A DNA stretch of 64,000 nt from Flectonema sp. DT1601 (lineage: Eukaryota; Euglenozoa; Diplonemea; Diplonemida; Diplonemidae): positions 310,001 through 374,000 of the forward strand of contig OZ025795.1 of NCBI GenBank assembly GCA_964019425.1, written 5' to 3'. The position numbers and the translations under genes are program-made. Below are positions 1-10,604 of this stretch, piece by piece (position 1 is the first letter of the stretch; every line of letters begins with the position of its first letter). The notes under the pieces are model-generated. The model was not told the origin of the DNA. It saw only the letters and a program-made list of their open reading frames with translations, and did no database searches.

Positions 1-1171
1 ACTAACAATCGCTAAATACTTTCCTGAAGGAACTACCTTATGAACTTCTGACAATTGAATAATGTGAATGTCGTGTTTACGAACAGGCTTAACCTGACTG
101 TATGGAATAATAATTTGACACGACTGCTGCTTTGTAGCTTCAACTGGTCTGTCCATCAAACAAATAGTACGAGCAACCTGACCAACCTTCTTCACTCTGT
201 CGGGAAAGTAAGTTGGATCCCCGACGATAAAACGGGCCTTTGCATATCCTTCTCCGGTCTGAATTCCTTGGAATTGACCTGTTTTATAATTGAATTGGTT
301 ATTGTATTGTGTGTTAGTAGTAGTAGGGAATAATTGATAGTCAGGTGCTGTTTTTTTTATAAATAAATAACATACCGTCAGCTCCGAAGTCGATCTTCTC
401 AACAGGAGTGTCCAACATGTAGGTTCCACCGTAGACAGCAGAAAGTCTAGCGAATGCCTGAGGTAGTTCACCTAGTCCATAAAGTGGGTAAACGAATGGG
501 GAAACAGTACCACCCTCGTACATTGATAAGGATGCCTCGTAAAGAGCAATCTTTTGAATAGTTTCGTAGGCTCTCTTGTCGAGGTACTCCTCAGACTCGT
601 TGAGAGCAATTGCGTGTCCGATAAACTCAATCGTATCCTTTGAAAGACCAAAGTGAGAGAACACGGCACGCATAGTCTGTTCCATTGGGTTGAGCTTTCC
701 AAATGTTTTTGGGTTTTCCTTATCAAAGTCTTGCGCCCAGGCAAAGAATTTCGCTGCGCGACGCTTCTCCAAAATTCCCATCAAACTAGAAGACAAAGCT
801 TCTCTCTCAGTACAAGGTACTTTATAAACGTGTGATCCACGGGCAACAAAACTACCATCGCACAACATGAACTCCATTTGGTATCTGTTGACAACTGTAG
901 CTCTCAATATTTTAACTAACTCACCGTCAGCTAATAAGAACTTTGCAATCTGATCGACGTTGTAAAGATGAGATTTTCCCATCGATGCTGAAGGCTCTCC
1001 CTTTGAAAAGTTCTTGTACAGCTGGTCTAAATTTAATGACGCGCTCTCTCCTCCGTAGTATCTATTTCTGTCCAAGTGAAGGACCTTTAATCCGGCGACT
1101 GAAAGCAGACCTGATAAGATACATTCAGTTAGACCAGTACCACACACAACTGCATCATATTCTTCCTCCAT
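1..1171 (-). CDS. GDI1: Rab GDP-dissociation inhibitor (3' end cut by window edge)
   Basis: GDI extracts prenylated GDP-bound Rab GTPases from membranes and recycles them through the cytosol. Exon 1 is 376-1171 and starts with the family dinucleotide-fold segment (GTGLTECILSG, then RNRYYGGESAS). A 97-nt intron (279-375, donor GTATGT, acceptor AACAG) joins it in frame to exon 2 (1-278), which reads the conserved GEGYAKARFIVGDPTYFP segment. The C-terminal part lies beyond base 1. An AG after a short pyrimidine stretch (1184-1185) lies 12 nt before the ATG and may be a trans-splice site. The family assignment is firm; GDI is preferred over the related Rab escort protein because the N-terminal motifs match GDI closely. 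Confidence 0.95.
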
Positions 1172-1424
1172 TTTGAGAGTGCTCTGTGTGATGTTTAAAA
1201 TATGATAGTAAACTGTAACCTATAACCCATACTACTGCTGTGGTGTTAAGATTCTTACTCCTGTAGGGGGGTAATTGTGGTGCTTTTGGATTAGGGATGG
1301 CAGAAACAAGTCTTTTTGTTTGTAACATTTAGTTCTAAAGAAATTCTAAAAACAGCGACAAGTTCAGATATTATTATTATCTGGAGAGAATTATAGTTTT
1401 TTTTTTTTTTTTAATTACTTTTGA

Positions 1425-3596
1425 TTATTTCGTGTTAAGTAAATCGAGAACTTCTCGAAGGACGTCGTCAGCTCTCTGACCACCAGACTCGAGAGTACTT
1501 ACTACTTCCTGAAGTTGCTGTAAGTGCTCAGTTTTCTTCCGTCTGTCAGGTGACATTGAAGGGGTATTCGGAAGAGGAACGAATCTACGAGGTGTTGGTG
1601 GTGAGTATATAATACGATCTGGTGGGAGTGTTGTATCCCTCACAGCGCTTAATGCCTCTGGTGACCCAGGTCTAAACGGAGACAGACGCTCCCTAAGAGT
1701 TGTTCTTGGAGAGCCGTGAGGTGAATTCTGAGGAGAAGAATCAACAACAAGATGTCGTGGAGACAATGATAACCCTCGAGGTGAACCAGCTCTCAATGGT
1801 GTCATTGCTCTCAGGATTGGTGGAGTATCTGAGGCTGCCATACCGAGGATGTCTTGTTTGTCTTTTTCTGTAAAACCAAAATCAGATTTCGATCTATCAA
1901 TTGGTTCTGGAGATTTATATTCCTGAACCTGATGACCACTAAAGTTCTTAAATGAAAAACAATTAGCATCTCTATTCGTACAAAGAGATATCGAACACTG
2001 CATACCTGCGAGTGAATCCGATCGGATTTCACTGAGCAATGTGCGAAAAAAGATATTCCTGGGCGAGGATCGAATAACATTACAAAAACCAGTAGTTAGT
2101 GCCCCAATAGGAGGAAAGCCATCTGTAGTGGTGATGACTGTAGTGCATGGGTTGAGTGTATGAGGTGCTGGTAATTGCTGAGTCTTCGTCCCTCGACTGT
2201 TGCAGACGTTTTGATATTGCAAGTCGACAACAGTTCCTCCAGGAGCAACGTCTAAGAATAATAACAGTTGTGTTTGCCTTGAGATACCTGAAAATATTTC
2301 AGAAAGCTGTTGCAACTTAATAACCTTATCATCCGACGTTAACAATCCATTCTCAGTCACAGACCCACAGTAGTAGACAATTAATTTACTTTCTGACTTC
2401 GCATCTCTACACAACCAATCAAAAGCAAGTCGTAGATTGTGGTAGGTAGGTGTTGACCCTACAACTTTCTCAGACAATGCTACCTGTTGTCTGTATCCGA
2501 AATCACCAAGTAGTGCACTAAATCTAGTCTGTAAAGTATGTCCACCTGAGAGAGTTACCAAAATAGCTTTATTCAAACTATCGAGAGCAACAGATGGTTG
2601 TTTTCTTATTGGACTTCTGGATATTTCTGATGGGACAATTTCAACCATTCTAGAATTCGGTTTTTGCCATTGTTTTCTACCAGTCTCAGTATGAACATAA
2701 AAAACATGTCCAGTTCGATTCTCTACGCAGATCCATCCTCCAGGTAAATTTTCATCTAAACCAGGAGTACGAGGTTCCGGTCCGTACATTCTAACCAACG
2801 ACTTGAACAGAGATTCTTCCATTCCTCTATACTCATTTAATGTGTTGATAGCATTAGATAGTTTCTCAGGACAGTAGAAGTGATAAAACCGAAGTAACCG
2901 ATCTCTAAATAACGGAGTCGATGAATTCCCAAAATGCCGAACAGGCTCCATTGTCGGCTGTGATACTATTGGTGCTTTCATTCCTAGACTGTGTGTGAGG
3001 ACATGAACCGCTGTCCACCCTGAAGCAGGACAAAAGTCATAACGAGGTTTAAAATATACCCAAGTTAGACCTGAAGGGTTTGGTCTCTGAAAACAGAATG
3101 CTTTTACAATAGGATTGTTGAATGCGAATTCTTTTGCATCTGCGACTGTCATTTCTATTGGAGAACCGCAGATGTTTGGGCCATTTAAATAACCTTCAAA
3201 TACTCGTACTGCTGGAGTTGCTTCAGTGAAATTATCCAATTCCGGGACTCGAACTGGGGAGAAATGAGGAGATAAAGGAACGGTCGCGGATCGCTCTTCA
3301 AGGATTTGATCGTTAAATTGACCTCTTGGTGAGAGATAATCAGCTTCTTCGAAGTCACCTTTTCCCTTTAATGAAACAACTGTGTTCCCAAGAGAGACGC
3401 CACTGAAATATTTTTGAGATGGAAGTGACATTCCGCCAGATCGGGATATCGGTGATGCAGGCCTGACACCATACCCACCATCAAGATTCTTAAACTGGTG
3501 GTCTATGTAGCTACTTAGTGCACCAAAGTCATTCTCAACACGACTGGCCACTGGCCTCCTGCGAGGTGAGATCCTACTGGCAGCATCATAGTGCAT
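1425..3596 (-). CDS. WW-domain protein with catalytically dead metacaspase-like domain
   Basis: Predicted protein of 723 residues. I start at the ATG at 3596; an in-frame GTG further out at 3620 is not needed. Residues about 135-205 form a Cys-containing segment (NICGSP, KAFCF, DFCPASGW) loosely like a PAN/apple fold, not confirmed. A WW domain lies near 287-315 (GGWICVEN ... KQWQKP). Residues about 337-480 follow the type I metacaspase p20 pattern: a hydrophobic first strand, PTYHNLRLAFDWL, LIVYYCGS where active enzymes have YSGHG, and LLLFLDVAPGG where they have DCCHSG. Both the catalytic His and Cys are therefore absent. The tail is Ser/Pro/Arg-rich with repeated SPR and GSP motifs. An AG after CTTTCTTATTC lies at 3637-3638. 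A scaffold or regulatory role is inference. Confidence 0.75.
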   Translation of the reverse strand: MHYDAASRISPRRRPVASRVENDFGALSSYIDHQFKNLDGGYGVRPASPISRSGGMSLPSQKYFSGVSLGNTVVSLKGKGDFEEADYLSPRGQFNDQILEERSATVPLSPHFSPVRVPELDNFTEATPAVRVFEGYLNGPNICGSPIEMTVADAKEFAFNNPIVKAFCFQRPNPSGLTWVYFKPRYDFCPASGWTAVHVLTHSLGMKAPIVSQPTMEPVRHFGNSSTPLFRDRLLRFYHFYCPEKLSNAINTLNEYRGMEESLFKSLVRMYGPEPRTPGLDENLPGGWICVENRTGHVFYVHTETGRKQWQKPNSRMVEIVPSEISRSPIRKQPSVALDSLNKAILVTLSGGHTLQTRFSALLGDFGYRQQVALSEKVVGSTPTYHNLRLAFDWLCRDAKSESKLIVYYCGSVTENGLLTSDDKVIKLQQLSEIFSGISRQTQLLLFLDVAPGGTVVDLQYQNVCNSRGTKTQQLPAPHTLNPCTTVITTTDGFPPIGALTTGFCNVIRSSPRNIFFRTLLSEIRSDSLAGMQCSISLCTNRDANCFSFKNFSGHQVQEYKSPEPIDRSKSDFGFTEKDKQDILGMAASDTPPILRAMTPLRAGSPRGLSLSPRHLVVDSSPQNSPHGSPRTTLRERLSPFRPGSPEALSAVRDTTLPPDRIIYSPPTPRRFVPLPNTPSMSPDRRKKTEHLQQLQEVVSTLESGGQRADDVLREVLDLLNTK

Positions 3597-3609
3597 CAAT
3601 TTATATGAA

Positions 3610-3624
3610 TTAATAAACACACAT
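3610..3624 (-). promoter_or_regulatory. Short upstream ORF before the WW/pseudo-metacaspase start
   Basis: Between the apparent 5' splice acceptor (3637-3638) and the main ATG (3596) lies a five-codon ATG...TAA frame. If the acceptor is used, ribosomes meet this start first. A role in control is inferred only. Confidence 0.35.
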
Positions 3625-3861
3625 TGTTCTATAATTCTGAATAAGAAAGTATTTGTTACCGTGTTTTTTTGTAGTAAAAAGAAAAAAACTTTATTTATAA
3701 TTTCTATAATGTAGGAACAAGCAATTTTTTTCTTTTCCGTTTTTTTTTTTTTTTTTTTTTTTGGCTAGAACAAATAATACGAAATCTATAATTCTATGTA
3801 GATGCGTGTAAGGCAATAACTTAAAAAACAAAAAACAAAAACATATTTTCCCCCAACTCAA

Positions 3862-6800
3862 CTAAGGAAACTGTATTTGAATATCCGACACGCCGAGTAG
3901 CATTCTTGCGACGTCAGTAATACTGCGAGAGAGACCTTTACTGCTTCCTATGATCGTAGCTCTATTCGAGATGGACGATGATTGCATAATCAAACAAACA
4001 GGATCATCAAGAGCCATGGCAGAGGTACATAAAGCTCCCTGATAGTCAGGAAGAACTGATAACAGGCTCGATGATGATTCACAAAGATCAAGTAAAAGTT
4101 GAGGTCTCTCGGATTCATCATTTATTTTTGATGAATTTCGTATCCATTCCACCTTTAGAAGTTCCCAAGTGTCTATGCAGTTTGCCAGATGTTCAAAGTT
4201 TTGTAAACCCGAATGACTGAGTGCTTGGTATCGACTCGGTTCACAACGACCTAAAGCCTGAGAATACAACGTTGAAAACAGCTGAATAATCTGAACCTCA
4301 ACAGGATCGACAGGTACAATTGAAAATCTTGGTATCCCAACCTTATCAATCGCTTCGCTTAGTTTTAATCGAAGAATTGTCGAATCCTTCCCCGATTCCA
4401 ATTTAAACGCAATTTGTCTATCAGACGGCTTCAAACTTTCCAAACATATATAAGCCCATCCCGCACAGCAATCCAATTCTTTCTCATCTCGTTTTATACT
4501 ACAACAAAGCTCAATAAACAATCCATGAGTCAATTTCTTTGATGTAGCATAAGTCAAATTAACTTGACTACTGCTTATTGGTGCTGCGCTGTAAGTTTCT
4601 TTGTCTTTTTGTAGTTTGCAAGGGATGGTGTGGATATAACCGTCTTCGAGAACTCTTTTTGTATTGGTAATTGAGAGTCTAACTGAGAAAGATTTCGCAT
4701 CAGGTGAAGGGTAAACATCATTTATTGAAATGATTTGAAGTAAAACTGACTCCCGCTGATCAGCTACTGTTCTGCGATGGGCCGGATTGTTGACAAGTTG
4801 AGTTCCCAGTTGAGAAGCCGATCGCGTCTTTCCTTTAAAATTCAACTGCTCCCTCGCAAGATGACTAAATCCAAGAACTCTATTTTCACGAATCATATTA
4901 AATAATAACAACGGTGGTGTCGCAAAGACTATCTGACTTAGTAGAAGTTTCAAACCGTTTACATAACCAGACCGCTTCGATTCTTCTACTGGAAGAAGAT
5001 GAGCCAGACAAGCTTGACAATCTAACATTTCTCTATCATATACCATACTACTTGTTATTGACAGCACAGATGACCAGGTAGTTAGTAATTGACTGAAGCA
5101 GGTTGCTTCATCTGTCGATGACGGTTTGATTGGAATTTCAATTTTATCACAAAACATCCATCTGTTGCCTTCCTTTACTAGTCTTGGTTTTGATAAAGCT
5201 CGGTGTTCTGCGGTGGTATTTTTACCTGCCCTTCGACTTACTTTCATTGTTAACGCTCCTAGAGTGAGAGTTATACTTTCCTTTCCGTCAGATCCACTTA
5301 AGCTGATTGGATCCACAGCGTTTAACAAAGTCTGCAAGAAGATACTGCGGGGTAGGTAGCCGCCATGAATTTTACTTCCAGCACGGGACATCTTACTAAG
5401 GAGTCGGGTCTTTATTCCAATACTACCGTTGGGGCTCATTAGTTTCTCTTGAATTGCTCTTACAAATCCAAGGTTTTTAGACTCCGTTGGCCTAAAATTG
5501 AAGTGAAGCCCACTGAGTATTTCATTCTCGCGTAAGAATGGAATACAACGAAGTAAATTTGCCGTTTCATGTGCTGGGAACGATCCATCTTTAGCAGCAG
5601 CTTTTTGATATAAAGGAGTGAGGAGTGGTATCAGTTTTGGATTCAATCTGTCAGGGACAAGTTCAACTTCTCGTGGAGGAGGCCTTTGTCTAGACTTCCT
5701 TGAGACAGTAGAAATAGTAGCACTGCTAAAGCTGCTGCTATCATCAGTTGTTAAAGCAGATGATGATGATGATGATGAAGAGGAAGACGTATTAGTAGTC
5801 GCAGCAACAGCTTTGCCAATAGTTGATTCTGAGAAATCACTCTCAGATGAGCCATCAGTTGTTGATGTTAGTGTTGAAGTCCAGGATGATGATGATGATG
5901 ATGTTCCAACGACGGGTTGTTTTTTTGAAGTATTTACAGCAACCTTTTTCTTACCATCTGATACAAATGCCGCAGCAGCAGCAGCTGTCACCCTCCTCTT
6001 CTGGACGGTACTCTCACTAGTGCTGTCGGATAAATCAGAAGAATCTGTTGAACTTGTAGAAGTCCCCGTTGAGTCAGTACTCGTACCACTCGTACTACTA
6101 CCAGTTGTTCCACTCGTAGATGTTGATGAAGTAGTTGTTCCAGAATTTGAAGTACTTTGAGCATGAACTACTGCTGGTGTTTTAATTACCTTCTTTACTT
6201 CAGAGATGTCCGAACTACCACTTGTTGAAGTTGAAGTACTACTCCCACTAGTTGTAGTACTCCCACTAGTAGTGGTCCCACTGGTGGAACTACCGCTGGT
6301 ACTTGACGATGATGTTCCTGTTGAAGCGGAACTTGTGCTTCCACTACTCACTTGAATTACTTCTACTTTCTTTATGACTCTAACTGTCTGAGGTGGTCCT
6401 GGTTTTGTTTTCTTCTGCAGTGCAACAACATTCACATTGTCGTCACTCGAATCATCACTGGAGTCAGATGACGAAGACGTTGACTGGTCTGTACTTCCAC
6501 TGCTGGTGGTACCACTCCCACTGCTGGTAGTGCCGCTAGTGGTAGTGGTGGTTCCGCTCCCGCTGGTGGTACCACTTCCACTGGTAGTGGATGTGGTTGT
6601 CCCTGTTGTGGATGATGAAGAACTTGATTGTGCGCTGGGCTTAGCAGGAGCGATGAGTTTTTTAGTACTGTCAGTCTGACTAGAGCTCCCTGTTGTTGAA
6701 CTGTCACTCGTATCTGTAGATGAAGAACCTGATGAACTACTTTGAGTTGTCTTTCCTGTTGCAGTAGTAGTTTGATGGACTCGATTAGTTGTTTCTGTCG

Positions 6801-7062
6801 TATTTGAATCAGAGCTGCTGGTTGAACTACTGCTGGTGTTGGTTGAGGATCCGGAAGTCGTTGAAGTTGATACTTCGAATTCTGATTCAGATTTAATATT
6901 TTGAACTTTCTTAGTCTTTTTGATTACCTCCGTCACTTCCTCACTCGAACTTCCAGAAGCTGACGACGTCGAACTACTACCGTGAGATGAGGAGCTCTCT
7001 GTAGTTGAAGAACCACTTTCACCACCACCAGCAGACTTATACCTCGAGTTCTCCCTAACCAT
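3862..7062 (-). CDS. Large protein with Ser/Thr low-complexity N-terminus and unknown globular C-terminus
   Basis: Predicted 1066 residues from the ATG at 7062, which follows an AG (7078-7079) after CTTCTTACTAC. Residues 1 to about 465 are almost wholly Ser, Thr and Gly runs broken by short basic blocks (KKTKKVQ, IKKVEVIQ, VIKTPAVV), as in disordered or heavily modified regions. From about 475 a normal globular sequence begins (PDRLNPKLIPLLTPLYQ). It includes a region near 765-890 with the look of a beta-rich C2-type domain (LLQIISINDVYPSP, then GLFIELCCSIKRDEKELDCCAGWAYICLE). I considered a nephrocystin-like C-terminus but cannot support it. Function unknown. The repeats make a spurious 180-residue open frame on the other strand (5618-6160). 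Confidence 0.7.
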   Translation of the reverse strand: MVRENSRYKSAGGGESGSSTTESSSSHGSSSTSSASGSSSEEVTEVIKKTKKVQNIKSESEFEVSTSTTSGSSTNTSSSSTSSSDSNTTETTNRVHQTTTATGKTTQSSSSGSSSTDTSDSSTTGSSSQTDSTKKLIAPAKPSAQSSSSSSTTGTTTSTTSGSGTTSGSGTTTTTSGTTSSGSGTTSSGSTDQSTSSSSDSSDDSSDDNVNVVALQKKTKPGPPQTVRVIKKVEVIQVSSGSTSSASTGTSSSSTSGSSTSGTTTSGSTTTSGSSTSTSTSGSSDISEVKKVIKTPAVVHAQSTSNSGTTTSSTSTSGTTGSSTSGTSTDSTGTSTSSTDSSDLSDSTSESTVQKRRVTAAAAAAFVSDGKKKVAVNTSKKQPVVGTSSSSSSWTSTLTSTTDGSSESDFSESTIGKAVAATTNTSSSSSSSSSSALTTDDSSSFSSATISTVSRKSRQRPPPREVELVPDRLNPKLIPLLTPLYQKAAAKDGSFPAHETANLLRCIPFLRENEILSGLHFNFRPTESKNLGFVRAIQEKLMSPNGSIGIKTRLLSKMSRAGSKIHGGYLPRSIFLQTLLNAVDPISLSGSDGKESITLTLGALTMKVSRRAGKNTTAEHRALSKPRLVKEGNRWMFCDKIEIPIKPSSTDEATCFSQLLTTWSSVLSITSSMVYDREMLDCQACLAHLLPVEESKRSGYVNGLKLLLSQIVFATPPLLLFNMIRENRVLGFSHLAREQLNFKGKTRSASQLGTQLVNNPAHRRTVADQRESVLLQIISINDVYPSPDAKSFSVRLSITNTKRVLEDGYIHTIPCKLQKDKETYSAAPISSSQVNLTYATSKKLTHGLFIELCCSIKRDEKELDCCAGWAYICLESLKPSDRQIAFKLESGKDSTILRLKLSEAIDKVGIPRFSIVPVDPVEVQIIQLFSTLYSQALGRCEPSRYQALSHSGLQNFEHLANCIDTWELLKVEWIRNSSKINDESERPQLLLDLCESSSSLLSVLPDYQGALCTSAMALDDPVCLIMQSSSISNRATIIGSSKGLSRSITDVARMLLGVSDIQIQFP

Positions 7063-7583
7063 ATTGTCTAAGTGGTACTGTAGTAAGAAGATAGTAAGGA
7101 ATCATTTCATAAATAAACATTTATCAGAGAATGAATTTTGTTATTTATGTCGCCGTATGCCTGCCTTAAAGAATTGATGCGTTACATGAATACATCACAA
7201 CAACACTTCACAAATGTCTACACGAATATAACTCAACCATATGCTACAAGGAATTTAATTTGAGAATACAAGTTCGTTCTACAGCAGTCAGAACTCGGTA
7301 CTCACAACTATAAAAGAGAACAATAAAGAAAAAGGGGAAGTAACAGAGAACTGGAACTGCGCATTAAAAAGAAAGAAAAAAAAAAGCTTTCGAAACTTAA
7401 AAGAAGGTACATGGGATACTGTTTTACTGGGTTTGATAATTGTTCATCTCTTTGTTATTCCTCAAGAGCATTTTTAAAAAAGAAAAGAAAAAAGAACATA
7501 AATACTATCATTGTACAAGAAATATAGATACAGGTGTTATTTTTTTTATTTTTTTATATTTCATATTCAAAAAAAAAAAGTTT
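7063..7583 (-). other. Intergenic A/T-rich spacer
   Basis: About 520 nt between the Ser/Thr-rich protein and the C2/ubiquitin-like protein. It holds A- and T-runs and the acceptor-like AG at 7078-7079. I see no gene, RNA or repeat. Confidence 0.6.
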
Positions 7584-10127
7584 TCATTGTTGAATTCCGT
7601 TTCTTTCGAGGGCGATCTTTTGCATTTGTTTAAACCTATCAGAACCAATGATATCTGAAGTACTTAGTGGAGATTGAGATTTTCTAGGAGGAGACCGAAG
7701 TGATGATCTTTGAACTGGGATGTCAAGATTGCCGAACTGATTCGAAGCTCTCTCCACTTCAGATTCAGCAACCGACCGCAATGCTTTTGAATGAGACAAA
7801 AGCTCAGACGTTATTTGACTTCGAGCATCAAGCAATGGTGACTGCTGGTATGATGGTTGAAATCGAGTAGCCATATTCTCAACAACATGAACTAGTTGTT
7901 CATTTTTTGATTGAAGTTCATTCATCTGACGAGTCATGCTAACAACCTGTTCTTGAAGATTAACACCACTTGATATTTCTACACCTCCTCCTTCGTATCC
8001 ACCACTTAATAGCATTGCACTTAAACTACAACCATCATGGATGCAGCATTCTTGAAGAGTGTAGTTTTCTCTCAGAGGACTATTGTTAAAAAATAAATCA
8101 AAAGTGCTTGGAGTTGGCATACCAGCTTGTGAGTAAAGTCGATTCTTTACAGAGCCTACAGTCTCTGATGACCTACAATCGATTGTTAGCATTTTGTATG
8201 GTATTCTACCAACATGATGAATGTCGTTTTTGTCGTTTATGTATGGCAGTGTTTCATCTATAATTGTTATTTTGAGAACATGTGAACGCGGTGATGGTGA
8301 TCGTGATTGTGACTGAGACTGTGAATATCCAGACTCAACACCACCACCATCATACATGTTCAAAACAGATGTCGATGAAATCCCATATGATGTAAGCAGT
8401 CTGTTATCAATAAGTGATTCACCACACCATTCTAAGACTTGGTTAGAAATAGGAATTCGTTCTTTCTCTTGGATTCGTTGCTTTAAAGAAGCAACAGTAG
8501 AATTATAAGGTACCGCCAACCGTACCTTGTGCCTCCCTTCGATATTAATAATAACATTACTAAGACCTGAAGATCTCGATATGTGTAGTGTATCACCAGA
8601 TTTAATACCATAAGATGATAACGTTCTGGTGTCTTCTAACTTTCTCTTTCGCCCATCAAGTAGTTGCTGTGAAAGACATTGGTTAAAGCTAGGCACTCCA
8701 TTGATTCCTTGTATTCTCAATTTCACTACAGATACGGTATCCGATGGGGAAACATTCTTTATAACAAACTCAACACCCGGTTCTGACAACTGCTGAACAA
8801 CAATCGTCATCTCATGTGGAGTTGCGTAGTTTAAATTATTAAAACCAGCTGGATCCGATGCAGGCGAAGCCGAATATATCTGCCCCCTCGACGTTGGCAC
8901 GGACTCGAACTGTGGGATAGCATTATTAAAAGACGGTGCTGGAATAGAAACAGCCGGTTGCTGAGGCTGTGCTTGTCCGTATATTTCAACATCACCAGGG
9001 GTAGGAGTAAAAAGAGAACTACCCATTCTGACAAGCCCACTTATTAGTTCTCCTAGGGTACCTGCTTCTATACTTTTACCATTTTCGAAATCAATCCTTC
9101 GAACAGCTCTGACTAAACTGCTAACTGGAGCTTCAGAACGCCATCCAACTCTACTCTGTTCTTGAAGATCTCGAAGTCCTTGAATCTTTTCCTTAAGTTG
9201 TTGAGCTTCAGTGTATTGTTCTGCCTTCACTGCTGCTTCTTTCTTCGCCATGAGTTCCTCCAATTCTGATGAAAATGGTTGACGAGCAGCACCACCAACA
9301 CCAGTATTAACCAAATGTGCTAGTTGATACGCCTGGTTGGGGTGTAGTTTTGCTGATGGTACTGCAGGGTCGACACCAGTGTCAGTGCTGGTTTGTTTTT
9401 TTTGTTCGGCTGTTGCTTCCAGTTTTGGATCTGTTGTGGGTTTTGCGGCTTCAGTCTCAACAGGTTTGTGTAGTTTTACTCTGGGTAGGCCATCTGGGCT
9501 TATTTCTTGAACAGTTGCTTCTTTCCATGGTTGAGAGTCATCGTCGCGGAATAATATTTTGTCACCAACTTTGTAAGTAGATCTCGGGGAGGTAGAAGTA
9601 GGGCTGGATAAACTCTTGAGCATTTGTTCTTTTAATCGACGTTCTTCGTCCTCTCGTTCTTGCGCTTTTTTACGACGATCTTCGTCCTCGCGTAGGCGCT
9701 CCTCACGTTCTCGCTTTCGACGTTCTTCATCGCGATCCATTGTTCGCCATCCTACTTCAATCCAACCACCGTTTTCATCGTGGGTCACATCACTTTTTAA
9801 TTGAAGTCGTTTTCTTGTTTCTTTATTATTATCAGACGTTACAAACAATTTAGCATAACTCATTACCATTTCATGAGGAGCATACTCAGGCTTATGAACT
9901 ATCTTAAATGTCAAGGCATTCCTCAACCTTCCAACTGTTTCCTTACTTGTTCCTTTTACTACATCATTCCAAACAGGGTCTCTTGTGTCTGTTACTTGGA
10001 AAGATGATCCTATCTTCTCTCCTGCGTATTCAATATTTACTTTCGGATTACATCTTCTATGTGTGTGTTCTGATCTGAATCCCAGAACGTTCTTCGCCTG
10101 GTAGATGTCAAACACCCACGAGGTCAT
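7584..10127 (-). CDS. C2 - UVR - triple ubiquitin-like - coiled-coil protein
   Basis: Predicted 847 residues from the ATG at 10127; the frame is open back to 10388, but that part looks non-coding and runs into the repeat array, and an AG (10152-10153) lies just upstream of this ATG. Order of parts: C2-like domain about 3-105 (SWVFDIYQAKNV, DTRDPVWND); a charged Glu/Arg helix about 130-170; a Tudor/agenet-like segment about 183-222 (YKVGDKILFRDDD, WKEATVQEI); a UVR-type helix pair about 287-322; three ubiquitin-like folds at about 439-517, 524-591 and 617-710 (for example TVASLKQRIQEKERIP and TLSSYGIKSGDTLHI); and a C-terminal coiled coil. I know no named protein with this order. A membrane- or cytoskeleton-linked adaptor is a guess. 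The ubiquitin-like folds lack a terminal GG at a protein end, so they are not precursors for conjugation. Confidence 0.72.
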   Translation of the reverse strand: MTSWVFDIYQAKNVLGFRSEHTHRRCNPKVNIEYAGEKIGSSFQVTDTRDPVWNDVVKGTSKETVGRLRNALTFKIVHKPEYAPHEMVMSYAKLFVTSDNNKETRKRLQLKSDVTHDENGGWIEVGWRTMDRDEERRKREREERLREDEDRRKKAQEREDEERRLKEQMLKSLSSPTSTSPRSTYKVGDKILFRDDDSQPWKEATVQEISPDGLPRVKLHKPVETEAAKPTTDPKLEATAEQKKQTSTDTGVDPAVPSAKLHPNQAYQLAHLVNTGVGGAARQPFSSELEELMAKKEAAVKAEQYTEAQQLKEKIQGLRDLQEQSRVGWRSEAPVSSLVRAVRRIDFENGKSIEAGTLGELISGLVRMGSSLFTPTPGDVEIYGQAQPQQPAVSIPAPSFNNAIPQFESVPTSRGQIYSASPASDPAGFNNLNYATPHEMTIVVQQLSEPGVEFVIKNVSPSDTVSVVKLRIQGINGVPSFNQCLSQQLLDGRKRKLEDTRTLSSYGIKSGDTLHISRSSGLSNVIINIEGRHKVRLAVPYNSTVASLKQRIQEKERIPISNQVLEWCGESLIDNRLLTSYGISSTSVLNMYDGGGVESGYSQSQSQSRSPSPRSHVLKITIIDETLPYINDKNDIHHVGRIPYKMLTIDCRSSETVGSVKNRLYSQAGMPTPSTFDLFFNNSPLRENYTLQECCIHDGCSLSAMLLSGGYEGGGVEISSGVNLQEQVVSMTRQMNELQSKNEQLVHVVENMATRFQPSYQQSPLLDARSQITSELLSHSKALRSVAESEVERASNQFGNLDIPVQRSSLRSPPRKSQSPLSTSDIIGSDRFKQMQKIALERNGIQQ

Positions 10128-10413
10128 GTTTGTTCTATTTTTTGTGACATACTGAAGACATAAATGAATTATATATTTACTGACAGACTTCATCACCATA
10201 CTCGAAATGTCCTCCCGAGATTCCCAATAACATAAACAGCTCTTGACAGCTACCGTGTACTGAGTACTACAATAAGAATATCTTCCGAGGTTGTCTGGAC
10301 CCACAAAACATAAAGAAGGTCGTGCAGGGGATTCGACTCGGCTATCCTTCAAGAACAGGCAGGCAATACGATGAATGGAACAACGCACTCACAACAGCAG
10401 GGCAACAAAAGGA

Positions 10414-10498
10414 TCAGCTTGAAGGCCGAAATTACTTGAAATCAATAAAAAGGATTTTCATACGAACGAGATCTATTGGGTAATTTCTATATCATCAT
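10414..10498 (-). ncRNA. C/D-box snoRNA, family A, copy 1
   Basis: Read on the minus strand, a C box ATGATGA (10492-10498) and a D box CTGA (10414-10417) bound an 85-nt core. An internal guide is complementary to ACGAACGAGATC (plus strand 10462-10473), a stretch of 18S rRNA; the first ten bases are near-universal and the last two fit the kinetoplastid form as I remember it. It is followed directly by a D'-like ATGA. By the fifth-nucleotide rule the target is the fifth base of that stretch, an A. No terminal stem is evident, so confidence is lower than for family B. Confidence 0.65.
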
Positions 10499-10604
10499 GA
10501 GATATTGTGGAATCAATAACAACAGAAGGAAGAGAACGGCAATAGAAGGGTTGTGTGTGTTATCCATCATGTGAATCATGTGAAGGAAGTGAATGTTCGA
10601 AGAC

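Noticed and set aside
5618-6160. 180-codon plus-strand ORF
   Set aside because: Mirror of Ser/Thr codon repeats in the real minus-strand gene.
3862-7062. Naming the Ser/Thr-rich protein as a nephrocystin
   Set aside because: Only a vague C2-like resemblance; no motif specific enough.
10128-10388. N-terminal extension of the C2/ubiquitin-like protein
   Set aside because: Open but begins at a GTG, enters the repeat array, shows no domain-like sequence, and an acceptor-like AG lies between it and the C2 start.
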